From assembly GCF_003671765.1 (NCBI RefSeq), contig NZ_QPIB01000001.1, positions 124,001 to 188,000 on the forward strand: DNA of 64,000 bases, read 5' to 3'. Shown here piece by piece: positions 1-10,595 of the stretch (its first letter is position 1; each line of letters opens with the position of its first letter). Both the position numbers and the translations under genes were made by a program. The notes under the pieces were generated by a model, which saw only the letters and a program-made list of their open reading frames with translations, searched no databases and was not told the DNA's origin. Source of the stretch: Xenophilus sp. E41 (GTDB lineage: Bacteria > Pseudomonadota > Gammaproteobacteria > Burkholderiales > Burkholderiaceae_C).

Positions 1-975
1 CGGTACCGCCGACCGCAGAAGCGCTCGCTCGCGCAGGAGATCGCGCGGCGCGAGGAGCGCGAGCGGCACCTGCAGCAGCAGGTCAACGACCTCTGGCGCA
101 CCGTGCCGCGCGGCAACATGGCGGCGGCCGAGGCCGCCGGGGCCAAGCGCTTCCCGCCCGAGCCGCAGGAGAACCTGCTGTACTTCATCGAGAAGAACGC
201 CGCGCTGCTGGAGCCCTGGCAGCGCGAGGTGGTGCGCATCGTGCGCAAGATCGCCCAGTACTTCTACCCGCAGCGCCAGACGCAGGTCATGAACGAGGGC
301 TGGGCCACCTTCTGGCACTACACCCTGCTCAACACGCTGTACGACCGCGGCCTGCTGGCCGACGGCTTCATGATGGAGTGGCTCGCCTCGCACACCGCGG
401 TGGTGTTCCAGCCGCCGGTGGGCCACCGCGCCTACAGCGGCATCAACCCCTATGCGCTGGGCTTCGCGATGTACACCGACCTGCGCCGCATCTGCGAGAA
501 GCCGACCGAGGAGGACCGCCGCTGGTTCCCCGACATCGCCGGCAGCCCCTGGCTCAAGACGCTCGACTACGCGATGCGGAACTTCAAGGACGAGAGCTTC
601 GTCGGCCAGTTCCTCAGCCCCAAGGTGATGCGCGACTTCCGCATGTTCGCGATCCGCGACGACGAGGACGAGTCCGAGCTCGAGGTGTCGGCCATCCACG
701 ACGACGGCGGCTACCGCGCGCTGCGCGAGTCGCTCTCGCGCCAGTACGACATCGGCAACCGCGAGCCCGACATCCAGGTGTGGAACGTGGACCTGCGCGG
801 CGACCGTTCTCTGACCTTGCGCCACACGCAGCGGCACAACCGGCCGCTGCACGACGACACGCCCGAGGTGCTCAAGCACGTGGCCCGCCTGTGGGGATTC
901 GACGTGCACCTCGAAAGCGTCGACGGCCAGGGCCGCACGAGCTATCGCAAGACGGTCAGTCCCAAGCGCGGCTGA
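1..975 (+). CDS. SpoVR/YcgB family protein, C-terminal part (5' end outside window)
   Basis: The frame is open from base 1, so the gene starts upstream; 324 residues are visible of a family usually about 500 long. The early visible part (QQQVNDLWRTVP) and the following blocks rich in Trp and His (EPWQREVVRIVRKIAQYF, MNEGWATFWHY, NPYALGF) match the SpoVR/YcgB family from memory. In Burkholderiales this gene normally lies downstream of yeaH and a prkA-type kinase, which would be off the left edge. Members are cytoplasmic and of unclear biochemical function (sporulation cortex in Bacillus, stationary-phase/stress role elsewhere). The stop at 973-975 is followed by a perfect 8-bp hairpin. Confidence 0.9.
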   Translation, partial: RYRRPQKRSLAQEIARREERERHLQQQVNDLWRTVPRGNMAAAEAAGAKRFPPEPQENLLYFIEKNAALLEPWQREVVRIVRKIAQYFYPQRQTQVMNEGWATFWHYTLLNTLYDRGLLADGFMMEWLASHTAVVFQPPVGHRAYSGINPYALGFAMYTDLRRICEKPTEEDRRWFPDIAGSPWLKTLDYAMRNFKDESFVGQFLSPKVMRDFRMFAIRDDEDESELEVSAIHDDGGYRALRESLSRQYDIGNREPDIQVWNVDLRGDRSLTLRHTQRHNRPLHDDTPEVLKHVARLWGFDVHLESVDGQGRTSYRKTVSPKRG

Positions 976-982
976 ACCGCCG

Positions 983-1001
983 CCGGCCCCTCAGGGGCCG
1001 G
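983..1001. terminator. Hairpin between convergent genes
   Basis: CCGGCCCC-TCA-GGGGCCGG is a perfect 8-bp stem with a 3-nt loop lying between the convergent SpoVR gene and the minus-strand hypothetical gene. The loop TCA is the stop codon of the minus-strand gene. No T-tract follows on either strand, so intrinsic termination is uncertain. Confidence 0.4.
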
Positions 1002-1365
1002 GTCCGCGCGTCGGGTGGAGGTGCCGGGGCGGCAGCAGCGGGCCCTGGGCGGCGGCGATGTGCTTTTCACCGGCCAGGAGGCGCACCATGCGCTGCACGC
1101 GCTGGCCGGCCATCTGCGTGTGGGCCACCAGCGTGCGCCACTCCTCCAGCAGCACGGCGGGCGAGGAATCGTGCGAAGTGCGCAGCAAGGTCTGGGAGAC
1201 GTCGACCAGCGCCGCCGCGGCCGCCAGGCCTGCGGTCAGCGCCTCATGGGCCGGCGCGCCCTGCTGGATGCCCGAGGGCGTGCCGCTCACGGTCCGTGCC
1301 AGCACGCTCTCGATGGCGAGCAGTGCGCGTTCGAGCGCGGCACGTTCGGAAGGTGGCAGGGGCAT
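991..1365 (-). CDS. Hypothetical small helical protein
   Basis: The 124-residue product starts MPLPPSERAALERAL and is largely helical (Ala/Leu/Glu/Gln-rich to about residue 100) with a Pro/Arg-rich tail. I recognise no family. The ATG at 1365 lies downstream of an AT-rich stretch that could hold its promoter, and the stop sits in the loop of a hairpin, which favours this strand over the overlapping plus-strand frames at 1015-1432. No signal peptide or membrane segment is seen. Confidence 0.5.
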   Translation of the reverse strand: MPLPPSERAALERALLAIESVLARTVSGTPSGIQQGAPAHEALTAGLAAAAALVDVSQTLLRTSHDSSPAVLLEEWRTLVAHTQMAGQRVQRMVRLLAGEKHIAAAQGPLLPPRHLHPTRGPGP

Positions 1366-1414
1366 GGATCGGCTGGATGCGCCGGACCACGGCTGGAACC
1401 GTGCGACATCGAGC

Positions 1415-1472
1415 GCTGAATTCCAATTCTGACACCTTTAGAAACAATCATTTCCAAATAAGTCACACTTAG
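1415..1472 (-). promoter_or_regulatory. AT-rich upstream region of the 991-1365 gene
   Basis: This stretch is markedly A+T-richer than its surroundings and lies 50-105 bp upstream of the minus-strand ATG at 1365. It sits in the 118-bp gap after tag. No convincing -35/-10 pair could be fixed, so only the composition supports a promoter. Confidence 0.25.
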
Positions 1473-1483
1473 CCCGAGTGCGT

Positions 1484-2137
1484 TCAGCCCCGCGGGTCGG
1501 TCATTCGCGCGCGCTCCTCCAGTGCCCGCTGCCGCACGTGGCAGCCCTCGAGGTGGTCGTTGACCAGCCCCATGGCCTGCATGAAGGCGTAGACGGTGGT
1601 GGGCCCGACGAAACTCCATCCGCGCTTCTTCAGGTCCTTGGACATCGCGATGGATTCGGGCGATGTCGTGGCCGCCTGCAGCGCCGCCAGCGTCATGCGT
1701 TTCGGGCGGCTCGCCCGGTCGGGCTCGAAGCCCCAGGCGTAACGCGCGAGCGAGCCGAACTCCTCGCGCAGCTTCAGCACCTGTTTCGCGTTGTTGATCG
1801 CCGATTCGATCTTGCCCCGGTGGCGCACGATGCCCGCATCGCCCAGCAGCCGCGCCACGTCCTTCTCGCCGAAGCGCGCCATGCGCTCGGCGTCGAAGTT
1901 CGCGAAAGCGGCACGAAAGGCCTCGCGCTTGTTGAGGATCGTGAGCCAGCTCAGGCCGGACTGGAAGCCCTCGAGGCAGAGCTTCTCGAACAGCCGCCGC
2001 TCGTCGGTGACGGGAAAGCCCCATTCGTGGTCGTGGTAGTGCCGGTAGGCCGGCGAGGCGGCGCACCAGCGGCAGCGCCATGCGCCGTCCTCGCCCGCCA
2101 GCAGGCCTTCCGGCGGTGCGGCTTCGGCCCGGCTCAT
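1484..2137 (-). CDS. tag: DNA-3-methyladenine glycosylase I
   Basis: Cytoplasmic base-excision-repair enzyme that removes 3-methyladenine from alkylated DNA. The 217-residue product carries the Tag signature: a Zn-binding Cys/His pair near the start (C22 and H35 in RCRWC...[10 protein letters not shown]), the [11 protein letters not shown] block, and the C-terminal DHLEGCHVR element that supplies the other two zinc ligands. It is slightly longer than the E. coli enzyme because of an extra N-terminal ~18 residues. The ATG at 2137 overlaps the stop of the upstream enolase-superfamily gene by 4 bp, so the two are translationally coupled although functionally unrelated. Confidence 0.93.
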   Translation of the reverse strand: MSRAEAAPPEGLLAGEDGAWRCRWCAASPAYRHYHDHEWGFPVTDERRLFEKLCLEGFQSGLSWLTILNKREAFRAAFANFDAERMARFGEKDVARLLGDAGIVRHRGKIESAINNAKQVLKLREEFGSLARYAWGFEPDRASRPKRMTLAALQAATTSPESIAMSKDLKKRGWSFVGPTTVYAFMQAMGLVNDHLEGCHVRQRALEERARMTDPRG

Positions 2138-3246
2138 GCAGCGGCCCGGCGGTACTGCGTCCACGCAGCCTCGGTGGGCGTGGTGCCGGCACCGGGCAGT
2201 TGCGGCAGGCGGAAGTGGCCGTCGACCACCTCGGCCGGCTCGGTGAAGCAGTCCTTGATCCACGGGATGTACTCCAGCACCTCGCAGGCCGGGTGCGCAT
2301 AGCTCAGGTGCACGTGCACCTGGCTCATGTCGCCCGCATGCGGCGCCACCGGCAGGCGGAAGGCATGCGCGGCCTCGCAGACCTGGATCACCTCGGTGAG
2401 GCCGCCCATGCGCGTGCAGTCGGGCTGCACCCAGTGGATCGCCTGCTGCGCGAAGAACTCGCTGAAGGCGTCGGCCGTGTACAGCTGCTCGCCCAGCGCG
2501 ACCGGGATGTGCGTGCTGCGCGCCAGCTGCGCATGGCCCTTCACGTCGTCGTGCCACAGGGGCTCCTCGAACCAGAAGACGTCGAAGGGCGCCGCGCCGC
2601 GGCAGAAGCGCAGGCAGCTCGCCAGGTCCCATTTGCCGTTGCCGTCGACGGCCAGCGTCACGTCGGGGCCGATGGCCTCGCGCACGGCGGCCAGGCGGCG
2701 CAGGTCGCGCTCCACCGTGGAGCCGACCTTGATCTTGATGCCGGTGAAGCCCTGTCCCACCGCCCGACGCGCGCCTTCGACCAGCTTGTCGTCGGCGATG
2801 CTGAGCCAGCCGATGTCGGTGTTGTAGGCGCGGACCTTCTCGCGCACCTGGCCGCCCAGCAGCTTCCACAGCGGCACGTCGGCGGCCTTGGCCTTGAGGT
2901 CCCACAGCGCGACGTCGATGGCCGCGAGCGACAGCGTCGTGATGCCCGCTCGCCCGATCCACTGCAGTGCCGGATCGCGCGCCAGCTTGCGCCACAGCCG
3001 GTGCACGTCGTTCGCGTCCTCGCCCACCAGCAGCGGCGCGTGGCAGGTCTCGATGCAACGCGTGATGAGCTGGTCGCTCGGCAGGTGCGCGTGCGTGCCG
3101 GTGAAGCCATAGCCCGACAGGCCGTCCTCGGTGTCGATCTTCGCGCCCACCACGCCCCAGTGCGTGATGGTGTGCGTGCTGTCGGCGATCTGCGAACCCG
3201 TGACGGGCACGTGCAGGATGAAGGGGGTGACCGAGCTGATCTTCAC
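2134..3246 (-). CDS. Mandelate racemase/muconate lactonizing enzyme family protein
   Basis: Enolase-superfamily enzyme that abstracts a proton alpha to a carboxylate; the substrate cannot be told from sequence. With the GTG start at 3246 it has 370 residues. Catalytic Lys pair K171-x-K173 (GIKIKVG), metal ligands D201 (AVDGNGKW), E227 (FEEPL) and E253 (ALGEQ), and a basic H303 (APHAGDMS) are visible. GTG at 3246 is preferred because GGAG lies 6 nt upstream and homologues begin K-I-x-SVTPF; an in-frame ATG at 3273 falls inside a dispersed repeat and is probably not used. aroQ lies just upstream on the same strand, so a link to shikimate/quinate or sugar-acid metabolism is possible. Confidence 0.88.
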   Translation of the reverse strand: MKISSVTPFILHVPVTGSQIADSTHTITHWGVVGAKIDTEDGLSGYGFTGTHAHLPSDQLITRCIETCHAPLLVGEDANDVHRLWRKLARDPALQWIGRAGITTLSLAAIDVALWDLKAKAADVPLWKLLGGQVREKVRAYNTDIGWLSIADDKLVEGARRAVGQGFTGIKIKVGSTVERDLRRLAAVREAIGPDVTLAVDGNGKWDLASCLRFCRGAAPFDVFWFEEPLWHDDVKGHAQLARSTHIPVALGEQLYTADAFSEFFAQQAIHWVQPDCTRMGGLTEVIQVCEAAHAFRLPVAPHAGDMSQVHVHLSYAHPACEVLEYIPWIKDCFTEPAEVVDGHFRLPQLPGAGTTPTEAAWTQYRRAAA

Positions 3247-3257
3247 AGGCGTCTCCG

Positions 3258-3313
3258 TTGCTATATTTTTCATAGCTGCTTGCGCCCGTGCCACGGGCGC
3301 TGCAGGCCGATTC
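3258..3313 (+). repeat. Dispersed intergenic repeat, copy 1
   Basis: Core TTGCTAT...CATAGCTGCTTGCGC followed by a GCGCCCG/CGGGCGC stem and GGCCGATTC. It shares this order with copies near 7.1, 14.7, 18.5, 27.3, 30.5, 34.7, 38.6, 51.0, 52.2 and 59.2 kb. It lies between aroQ and the enolase-superfamily gene and overlaps the upstream ATG option of the latter. Confidence 0.8.
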
Positions 3314-3335
3314 TCTTCAAGCGCCGTGCGCGGGC

Positions 3336-5284
<1,949 letters not shown>

Positions 5285-5303
5285 TGGCGCACACTCGGCG
5301 CCC

Positions 5304-6245
5304 ATGACCAGCTCCAGCGCCATCGCCCCCTCCCTCGGCAGCCTGCACCGCGTTCGCGCGGGCGTGCTCGACGTCGCCTTCTGCGAAAGCGGGCCGGCCG
5401 ACGGCACGCCGGTGCTGCTGATGCACGGCTTTCCGTACGACGTGCATGCGTACGCCGAGGTGGCGCCGCGGCTCGCGGCACAGGGCTGTCGCGTCATCGT
5501 GCCCTTCCTGCGCGGCTACGGACCGACCGGCTTCGTCGATGCCGCCACGCCGCGCTCGGGCGAGCAGGCAGCCCTGGGCGCCGACCTGCTCGCGCTGCTC
5601 GACGCGCTGGCCATCCCGCGCGCGGTCCTGGCGGGCTACGACTGGGGCGGGCGCGCCTGCTGCGTCGTCGCGGCGCTGTGGCCCGAGCGCTGCATGGGCC
5701 TGGTGTCCCTCAACAGCTACAACATCCAGCACATCGCCTCCGCGATGACGCCGGCGGCGCCCGAGAACGAGCTGCGCTACTGGTACCAGTACTACTTCCA
5801 TGGCGAGCGCGGCCGCGCCGGGCTGCAGGCGAACCGCGCCGAACTGTGCGAGCTGCTGTGGCGCCTGTGGTCACCCACCTGGCGCTTCGACGCGGCCACC
5901 TACGCGCGCACCGCCGCGGCCTTCGACAACCCGGACTTCGTCGATGTGGTGATCCACTCGTACCGCCACCGCTTCGGCCTGGTGCCGGGCGATCCGGCCG
6001 TCGCGGGCATCGAGTCACGACTCGCGCTGCAGCCCCCCATCACCGTGCCGGCCATCACCCTGGACGGCGCCGACGACGGCGTGATGCCCATCGGCGGCAG
6101 CGCGGCGCATGCCCATCACTTCACCGGCCCGCACGTGCACCGCGTGGTGCCCGGCGCCGGCCACAACCTGCCGCAGGAGCAACCCGAGGCCTTCGCCCGG
6201 GCCCTGCTCGACCTGCTGCGGCCCGAGACCCTCGACCTGCCATGA
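5304..6245 (+). CDS. Alpha/beta-fold hydrolase (Asp-nucleophile type)
   Basis: A 313-residue hydrolase between frmA and fghA, transcribed with both and overlapping fghA by 4 bp. The oxyanion motif is HGFP (41-44), the nucleophile elbow GYDWGG gives D113, and the C-terminal GAGHNLPQE holds the catalytic His. An Asp nucleophile is typical of haloalkane dehalogenases and soluble epoxide hydrolases, not of esterases. No signal peptide is seen, so it is cytoplasmic. Its place inside a formaldehyde operon suggests a reaction that yields or handles a one-carbon aldehyde, but this is inference. Confidence 0.85.
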   Translation: MTSSSAIAPSLGSLHRVRAGVLDVAFCESGPADGTPVLLMHGFPYDVHAYAEVAPRLAAQGCRVIVPFLRGYGPTGFVDAATPRSGEQAALGADLLALLDALAIPRAVLAGYDWGGRACCVVAALWPERCMGLVSLNSYNIQHIASAMTPAAPENELRYWYQYYFHGERGRAGLQANRAELCELLWRLWSPTWRFDAATYARTAAAFDNPDFVDVVIHSYRHRFGLVPGDPAVAGIESRLALQPPITVPAITLDGADDGVMPIGGSAAHAHHFTGPHVHRVVPGAGHNLPQEQPEAFARALLDLLRPETLDLP

Positions 6246-7126
6246 GCGACACCGCCGCCCCTTTCCAGACCCTCTCGTCGCACGCCTGCTTCGGCGGCAC
6301 GCAGCATTTCTTCTCGCACGATTCGCGCGAGATCGGACTGCCGATGCGCTTTTCCGTCTACCTGCCGCCACAGGCCGCGCAGCGCCCGGTGCCGGCCCTG
6401 GTGTACCTGGCAGGCCTGACCTGCAACGAGGAGACCTTCGCGATCAAGGCCGGCGCGCAGCGGCTGGCGGCCGAGCACGGCATCGCCCTCGTCGCGCCCG
6501 ACACGAGCCCGCGCGGCCCCGCGGTCGAGCAACTGCCCGGCGCCACCGAGAGCTGGGACTTCGGCATCGCCGCGGGCTTCTACCTCGACGCCACCGCCGA
6601 ACCCTGGGCCAGGCACTTCCGCATGGAAAGCTGGATCGTGCAGGAGCTGCTGCCCCTGCTGGCGCAGCAGCTGCCGATCGACGCCCGGCGCATCGGTCTC
6701 TTCGGCCATTCGATGGGCGGGCACGGCGCGCTGACGCTGGCGCTGCGGCACCCGGGGCGCTTCGCATCGCTGTCGGCTTTCGCGCCCATCTGCGCGCCCA
6801 GCGAGTGCCCGTGGGGCGAGAAGGCCTTCGGCCGCTACTTCGGCACTTCGGAAGAGGCGCGCGCGCTGTGGCTGGCGCACGACGCCACGGCGCTCATGCA
6901 GTCGCAGACCGCTGCGCCCTACCCCGACGGCATCCTGGTCGACCAGGGCCTGGCCGACAAATTCCTGGCCGAGCAGCTGCACCCGGAGCGCCTCGAAGCC
7001 GCCTGCGCCGCCGCGGGCCAGGCGCTCACGCTGCGCCGCCACGCCGGCTACGACCACGGCTACTACTTCATCCAGAGCTTCATGGCCGACCACTTCGCGC
7101 ACCACGCGCGCACGCTGTGCCGCTGA
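6242..7126 (+). CDS. fghA: S-formylglutathione hydrolase
   Basis: Serine hydrolase that releases formate and glutathione from S-formylglutathione, completing the pathway begun by frmA. The 294 residues fit the esterase-D family. The triad is visible: S157 in GHSMGGHG, Asp in DQGLADKF, and His in YDHGYYF. The YLAGLTCNEETF block is the family oxyanion-hole region. ATG 6242 overlaps the preceding TGA (ATGA), so the hydrolase and fghA are coupled. A dispersed repeat begins 2 bp after the stop. Confidence 0.96.
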   Translation: MSDTAAPFQTLSSHACFGGTQHFFSHDSREIGLPMRFSVYLPPQAAQRPVPALVYLAGLTCNEETFAIKAGAQRLAAEHGIALVAPDTSPRGPAVEQLPGATESWDFGIAAGFYLDATAEPWARHFRMESWIVQELLPLLAQQLPIDARRIGLFGHSMGGHGALTLALRHPGRFASLSAFAPICAPSECPWGEKAFGRYFGTSEEARALWLAHDATALMQSQTAAPYPDGILVDQGLADKFLAEQLHPERLEAACAAAGQALTLRRHAGYDHGYYFIQSFMADHFAHHARTLCR

Positions 7127-7127
7127 T

Positions 7128-7188
7128 TGCTATCGATTTCATAGCTGCTCGCGCTCACCGGCCGGGGGCCGCGGGCATTTTTTGCTTG
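7128..7188 (+). repeat. Dispersed intergenic repeat, copy 2
   Basis: TTGCTATCGATTTCATAGCT core followed by GCTCGCGC, a GGCCGGGGGCC-type stem and a T6 run at 7178-7183. It fills the gap between fghA and the acetyltransferase and could act as the operon's terminator. Confidence 0.8.
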
Positions 7189-7196
7189 TGAATCGC

Positions 7197-7694
7197 ATGG
7201 CGCTCGCCGACTCCGACCGCTTGCAGCTGCATCCGTGGAGCGGCCACCGGGCGGAGCAGGTCGCACTCGCCGGCATCTGGCGCCGGGCCTGGTGCGCGGC
7301 ACAGGGCCACGGCGCCCCGCACATCGAGCCCATCGGGCACTGGCTGGCACGGGTACAGGCCGAGTTCGTGGGCCCGGCCGAGGTCCACGTCGCCGAGCGT
7401 GGCGGCCAGCTGCTCGCCTTCATGGTGATGCTGCCGGATCGGGCCTATGTGGCGCAGCTGTACGTCGACCCGCATCGGCACGGCCAGGGCCTCGGCCGGC
7501 GCCTGCTCGACGCGGCCTGCCGGCGCATGCCGGCCGGCTGGCGCCTGCATGTGGCCACGGCCAACGCGATGGGCCAACGCTTCTACGAGCGCTATGGCCT
7601 CGCGCGCGGCGCGGTCGATCGCCACCCGGCCACCGGCCGGGAGCGCGTCGCGTTCAACTGGCACCCCCCTGCCGACGGGGCAGCCGACGCATGA
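7197..7694 (+). CDS. GNAT family N-acetyltransferase
   Basis: A 165-residue acetyl-CoA-dependent acyltransferase of unknown substrate. The central acetyl-CoA-binding motif QLYVDPHRHGQGLGRRLLDAA is family-typical (RxGxxG as HGQGLG), followed by ATANAMGQRFYERYG. ATG 7197 is taken; GTG 7188 and TTG 7182 are in frame but lie in the tail of the dispersed repeat. The stop overlaps the start of the exonuclease gene by 4 bp. Confidence 0.85.
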   Translation: MALADSDRLQLHPWSGHRAEQVALAGIWRRAWCAAQGHGAPHIEPIGHWLARVQAEFVGPAEVHVAERGGQLLAFMVMLPDRAYVAQLYVDPHRHGQGLGRRLLDAACRRMPAGWRLHVATANAMGQRFYERYGLARGAVDRHPATGRERVAFNWHPPADGAADA

Positions 7695-8356
7695 GCGAGA
7701 ACCCGCCCGCCTCCCCGAAGCCCACCGCGCCTGCCCCGCGCCGTCGTCCCACCGCGCCCGCCGTCCCCACGCGCGACGAGATCGCGCTGCTGCCGCTCTT
7801 CGACGGCCTGCCGCTGGACGCGATCACCCTCGTGCGCACCCCGGACGATGCGGCACGCGCGCGCGATGCGTTGCTGGCCGCCGGCGTGTGCGGCTTCGAC
7901 ACCGAATCGAAACCCACCTTCCGCAAGGACGAGGTCAACACCGGCCCGCACGTGCTGCAGTTCGCCACGCGCGAGCAGGCCTGGCTGTTCCAGCTGATGC
8001 GCGCCGACTGCCTGCCCGTGGCGGCCGAACTGCTGGCGTCGCCGGCCCTGGTGAAGGTGGGCTTCGGCCTGGACACCGACCGCACGCTCGTTCGCAACCG
8101 GCTCGCGGTCGAACCCGCCGCCGTGATCGACCTCGACCACGAATTCCGCCGCCGCGGCCACCGCCAGTCGGTCGGCGTGAAGAGCGCCGTCGCCCTGGTC
8201 TTCGGGCAGCGCTTCGTCAAGTCGCGCAAGGCCACCACCTCCAACTGGGCCGCGGCGCGGCTGAGCGAGGCGCAGCTGCGCTACGCGGCCAACGACGCGT
8301 ACGCGGCGCTGCGGGTGTACGAGGCGCTGGGCCTCACGCCGCCCGCACCGCGTTGA
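7691..8356 (+). CDS. DEDDy 3'-5' exonuclease domain protein (RNase D/WRN-like)
   Basis: A 221-residue nuclease-fold protein. Exo I is seen as GFDTESKP (DxE), Exo II around FGLDTDR, and Exo III as RYAANDAYAA (Y-x3-D), which makes it a DEDDy enzyme. Residues 1-30 are a Pro/Ala-rich low-complexity leader. There is no HRDC domain, so it is shorter than RNase D and closer to stand-alone WRN-type exonucleases. It is translationally coupled (ATGA) to the acetyltransferase. Confidence 0.88.
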   Translation: MSENPPASPKPTAPAPRRRPTAPAVPTRDEIALLPLFDGLPLDAITLVRTPDDAARARDALLAAGVCGFDTESKPTFRKDEVNTGPHVLQFATREQAWLFQLMRADCLPVAAELLASPALVKVGFGLDTDRTLVRNRLAVEPAAVIDLDHEFRRRGHRQSVGVKSAVALVFGQRFVKSRKATTSNWAAARLSEAQLRYAANDAYAALRVYEALGLTPPAPR

Positions 8357-8516
8357 GCTGCGGCGCCACGGTTCGGCGGCGGTCCGTTACCCGAAGCGGT
8401 GTCGATGCCAGTCGCCAATCGCGACAGCCGCGCAGGGACGCCGGCAACGGGCACCGACGCGCGCCCGGCACCCTCGGCACAATGGCCCCGTCCCGTTGAA
8501 AGGAAAGCAAGACACC

Positions 8517-9941
8517 ATGAGCGACAGCAAGAGCGATTTCGGCCTCATCGGCCTGGCCGTGATGGGCCAGAACCTGGTGTTGAACGTGGAAAGCCGCGGC
8601 TTCCAGGTCAGCGTCTACAACCGCACCGCCAGCGTCACCGATGCCTTCGTGGCCAGGAACCCCGGCAAGAAGCTGGTCGGCTGCGACACGCTCGAGGCCT
8701 TCGTGCAGAGCCTGGCCAGCCCCCGAAAGATCATGGTGATGGTCAAGGCCGGCGCGCCGGTCGACCAGGTGATCGAACAACTGATTCCGCTCTTGGAGAA
8801 GGACGACATCGTCATCGACGGCGGCAACAGCCTCTACACCGACACCGAGCGGCGCGACGCCTACCTGTCGGGCAAGGGCCTGCGCTTCATCGGCGCCGGC
8901 GTGTCGGGCGGCGAGGAAGGCGCGCGCAAGGGCCCGGCGATCATGCCCGGCGGTCCCGCGTCCACCTGGGAGGTGATGAAGCCGATCTTCGAGAGCATCG
9001 CCGCCAAGGTCGACGGCCAGCCCTGCGTGATCCACATCGGGCCCGGCGGCGCGGGTCACTACGTGAAGATGATCCACAACGGCATCGAGTACGGCGACAT
9101 GCAGCTCATCTGCGAGGCCTACGCGCTGTTCAAGGCGGCGGGCTTCACGACCGACGAGATGGCGGCCGTCTTCAACCAGTGGAACGAAGGCGACCTGCAG
9201 AGCTACCTGATTCAGATCACCGGCAAGGCGCTGGAGCAGAAGGACCCGGAGACCGGCAAGCCGCTGGTCGACGTGATCCTCGACAAGGCGGGCCAGAAGG
9301 GCACCGGCCAGTGGACATTGATCAACGCGGCCGAACAGGCCGTGGTGATCAGCACCATCAATGCCGCCGTGGAGGCGCGCGTGCTTTCGTCGCAGAAGAA
9401 GCAGCGCGTGGCTGCCAGCAGCGTGCTGCAGGGCCCGACGCCCGCCCTGTCGCTGGAGAAGAAGGCGCTGGTCGACAAGGTGCACGACGCGCTCTATGCC
9501 TCCAAGGTCATCAGCTACACCCAGGGCTTCGACCTGATCAAGACGATGGGCGAGAAGCGCCAATGGGGGCTGGACCTGGGTGGCATCGCGTCGATCTGGC
9601 GCGGCGGCTGCATCATCCGCGCGCGCTTCCTCAACCGCATCACCGAGGCCTACCGCGGCGACGCGTCGCTCGCCAACCTGATGCTCGCGCCCTTCTTCAA
9701 GGAGCTGCTCAACCGCACGCAGCAGAACTGGCGCGAGGTGGTGGCCCTGGCCGTGAGCAACGGCATCCCGGTGCCGGCCTTCAGCGCGTCGCTCGCCTAT
9801 TACGACAGCTACCGCTCGGCCCGCCTGCCGGCCAACCTGCTGCAGGCGCAGCGCGACTTCTTCGGCGCCCACACCTACGAGCGCCTCGACAAGCCCGAAG
9901 GCCAGTTCTTCCACACGGAATGGCCCGAGGTGATCGAGTAA
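8517..9941 (+). CDS. gnd: NADP-dependent 6-phosphogluconate dehydrogenase, decarboxylating
   Basis: Converts 6-phosphogluconate to ribulose 5-phosphate with CO2 and NADPH release (oxidative pentose phosphate pathway). The 474 residues match the long dimeric form. The dinucleotide motif GLAVMGQNL is at the N-terminus with NRT next (NADP-type). The catalytic signature GAGVSGGEEGARKGP, the catalytic Lys in GHYVKMIHNGIEYG, and the C-terminal GLDLGGIASIWRGGCIIR block are all present. AAAGGAAAG 12-20 bp upstream of ATG 8517 is the ribosome-binding site. It stands alone, convergent with the DUF2894 gene 12 bp away. Confidence 0.97.
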   Translation: MSDSKSDFGLIGLAVMGQNLVLNVESRGFQVSVYNRTASVTDAFVARNPGKKLVGCDTLEAFVQSLASPRKIMVMVKAGAPVDQVIEQLIPLLEKDDIVIDGGNSLYTDTERRDAYLSGKGLRFIGAGVSGGEEGARKGPAIMPGGPASTWEVMKPIFESIAAKVDGQPCVIHIGPGGAGHYVKMIHNGIEYGDMQLICEAYALFKAAGFTTDEMAAVFNQWNEGDLQSYLIQITGKALEQKDPETGKPLVDVILDKAGQKGTGQWTLINAAEQAVVISTINAAVEARVLSSQKKQRVAASSVLQGPTPALSLEKKALVDKVHDALYASKVISYTQGFDLIKTMGEKRQWGLDLGGIASIWRGGCIIRARFLNRITEAYRGDASLANLMLAPFFKELLNRTQQNWREVVALAVSNGIPVPAFSASLAYYDSYRSARLPANLLQAQRDFFGAHTYERLDKPEGQFFHTEWPEVIE

Positions 9942-9953
9942 GGCCGCGCAGCG

Positions 9954-10595
9954 TCAGGCCGATTTGCCGCGGCCACGCCCGGACTTGCGCGCCCCGCCGG
10001 CCGTGCCGCGCGGCGCGGGCGCCGGCGCCGCTGCGGCCGCCTGCATCTGCTCCAGGGCCGCGAGCGCGTCCACCCGCGCCATGAAGCGGTGCAGGCAGCC
10101 GGGCGCGACCTCGCGCATGAGCGTGAGCGAGCGGTGCAGCAGGTGCTGCGAATTGAGCGGTCCCGGGTTCTCGGGCAATGCATCCACCGACTGCGAGAGG
10201 CGCCGCTCGGCGCTCAGGCCGGCCCAGACGCGGCGGACGTGCGCGAGCACCTTCGGCTCGGGCATGGCGGCGAGGCCCGCGCCCGGTGGGCTGGGCAGGG
10301 GCGCTTCGCCGCGCGCCGCTGCCTGAGCGGCGAGCCGCGCCGTCAACGCGCCGAGCCCACCGTCCTGAACGTCGACCGCCTGCGGTGCTGCAGCGGCTAC
10401 GGCCGGCGGCTCGAACTCGGCCACCAAGGCGCGAATCCGGACATCGATGCGCGCTCGTGCCTCGCCCTGGTGAAGCGCCGCGCGCCGCGCCATCGCAGCC
10501 ACGAGGCCGAAGCGCAGCGGCTGCGCGACGTCGGCGCCGGCCTGGCGCAGGCGTTCGAGCGCGGGTGCGTGCTCCTCAGCCACGGGTCGGCGCAC
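9954..10595 (-). CDS. DUF2894-type protein, last gene of the motor-like cluster
   Basis: A 213-residue cytoplasmic protein without signal or membrane segment, helical, with low-complexity Ala/Pro linkers (residues ~62-105) and a basic tail of Gly/Arg/Lys (GGARKSGRGRGKSA). It matches what I remember as DUF2894, always found next to DUF3348/DUF802/OmpA genes in Burkholderiales. The GTG at 10595 overlaps the stop of the OmpA-like gene by 20 bp; GTG 10583 is an alternative. The basic tail could contact nucleic acid or membrane. No function is known. Confidence 0.8.
   Translation of the reverse strand: MRRPVAEEHAPALERLRQAGADVAQPLRFGLVAAMARRAALHQGEARARIDVRIRALVAEFEPPAVAAAAPQAVDVQDGGLGALTARLAAQAAARGEAPLPSPPGAGLAAMPEPKVLAHVRRVWAGLSAERRLSQSVDALPENPGPLNSQHLLHRSLTLMREVAPGCLHRFMARVDALAALEQMQAAAAAPAPAPRGTAGGARKSGRGRGKSA

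Noticed and set aside
1015-1432. Two plus-strand frames over the minus-strand hypothetical gene
   Set aside because: No ribosome-binding site, Arg/Cys/Trp-rich composition, and they cross the hairpin-terminated minus gene.
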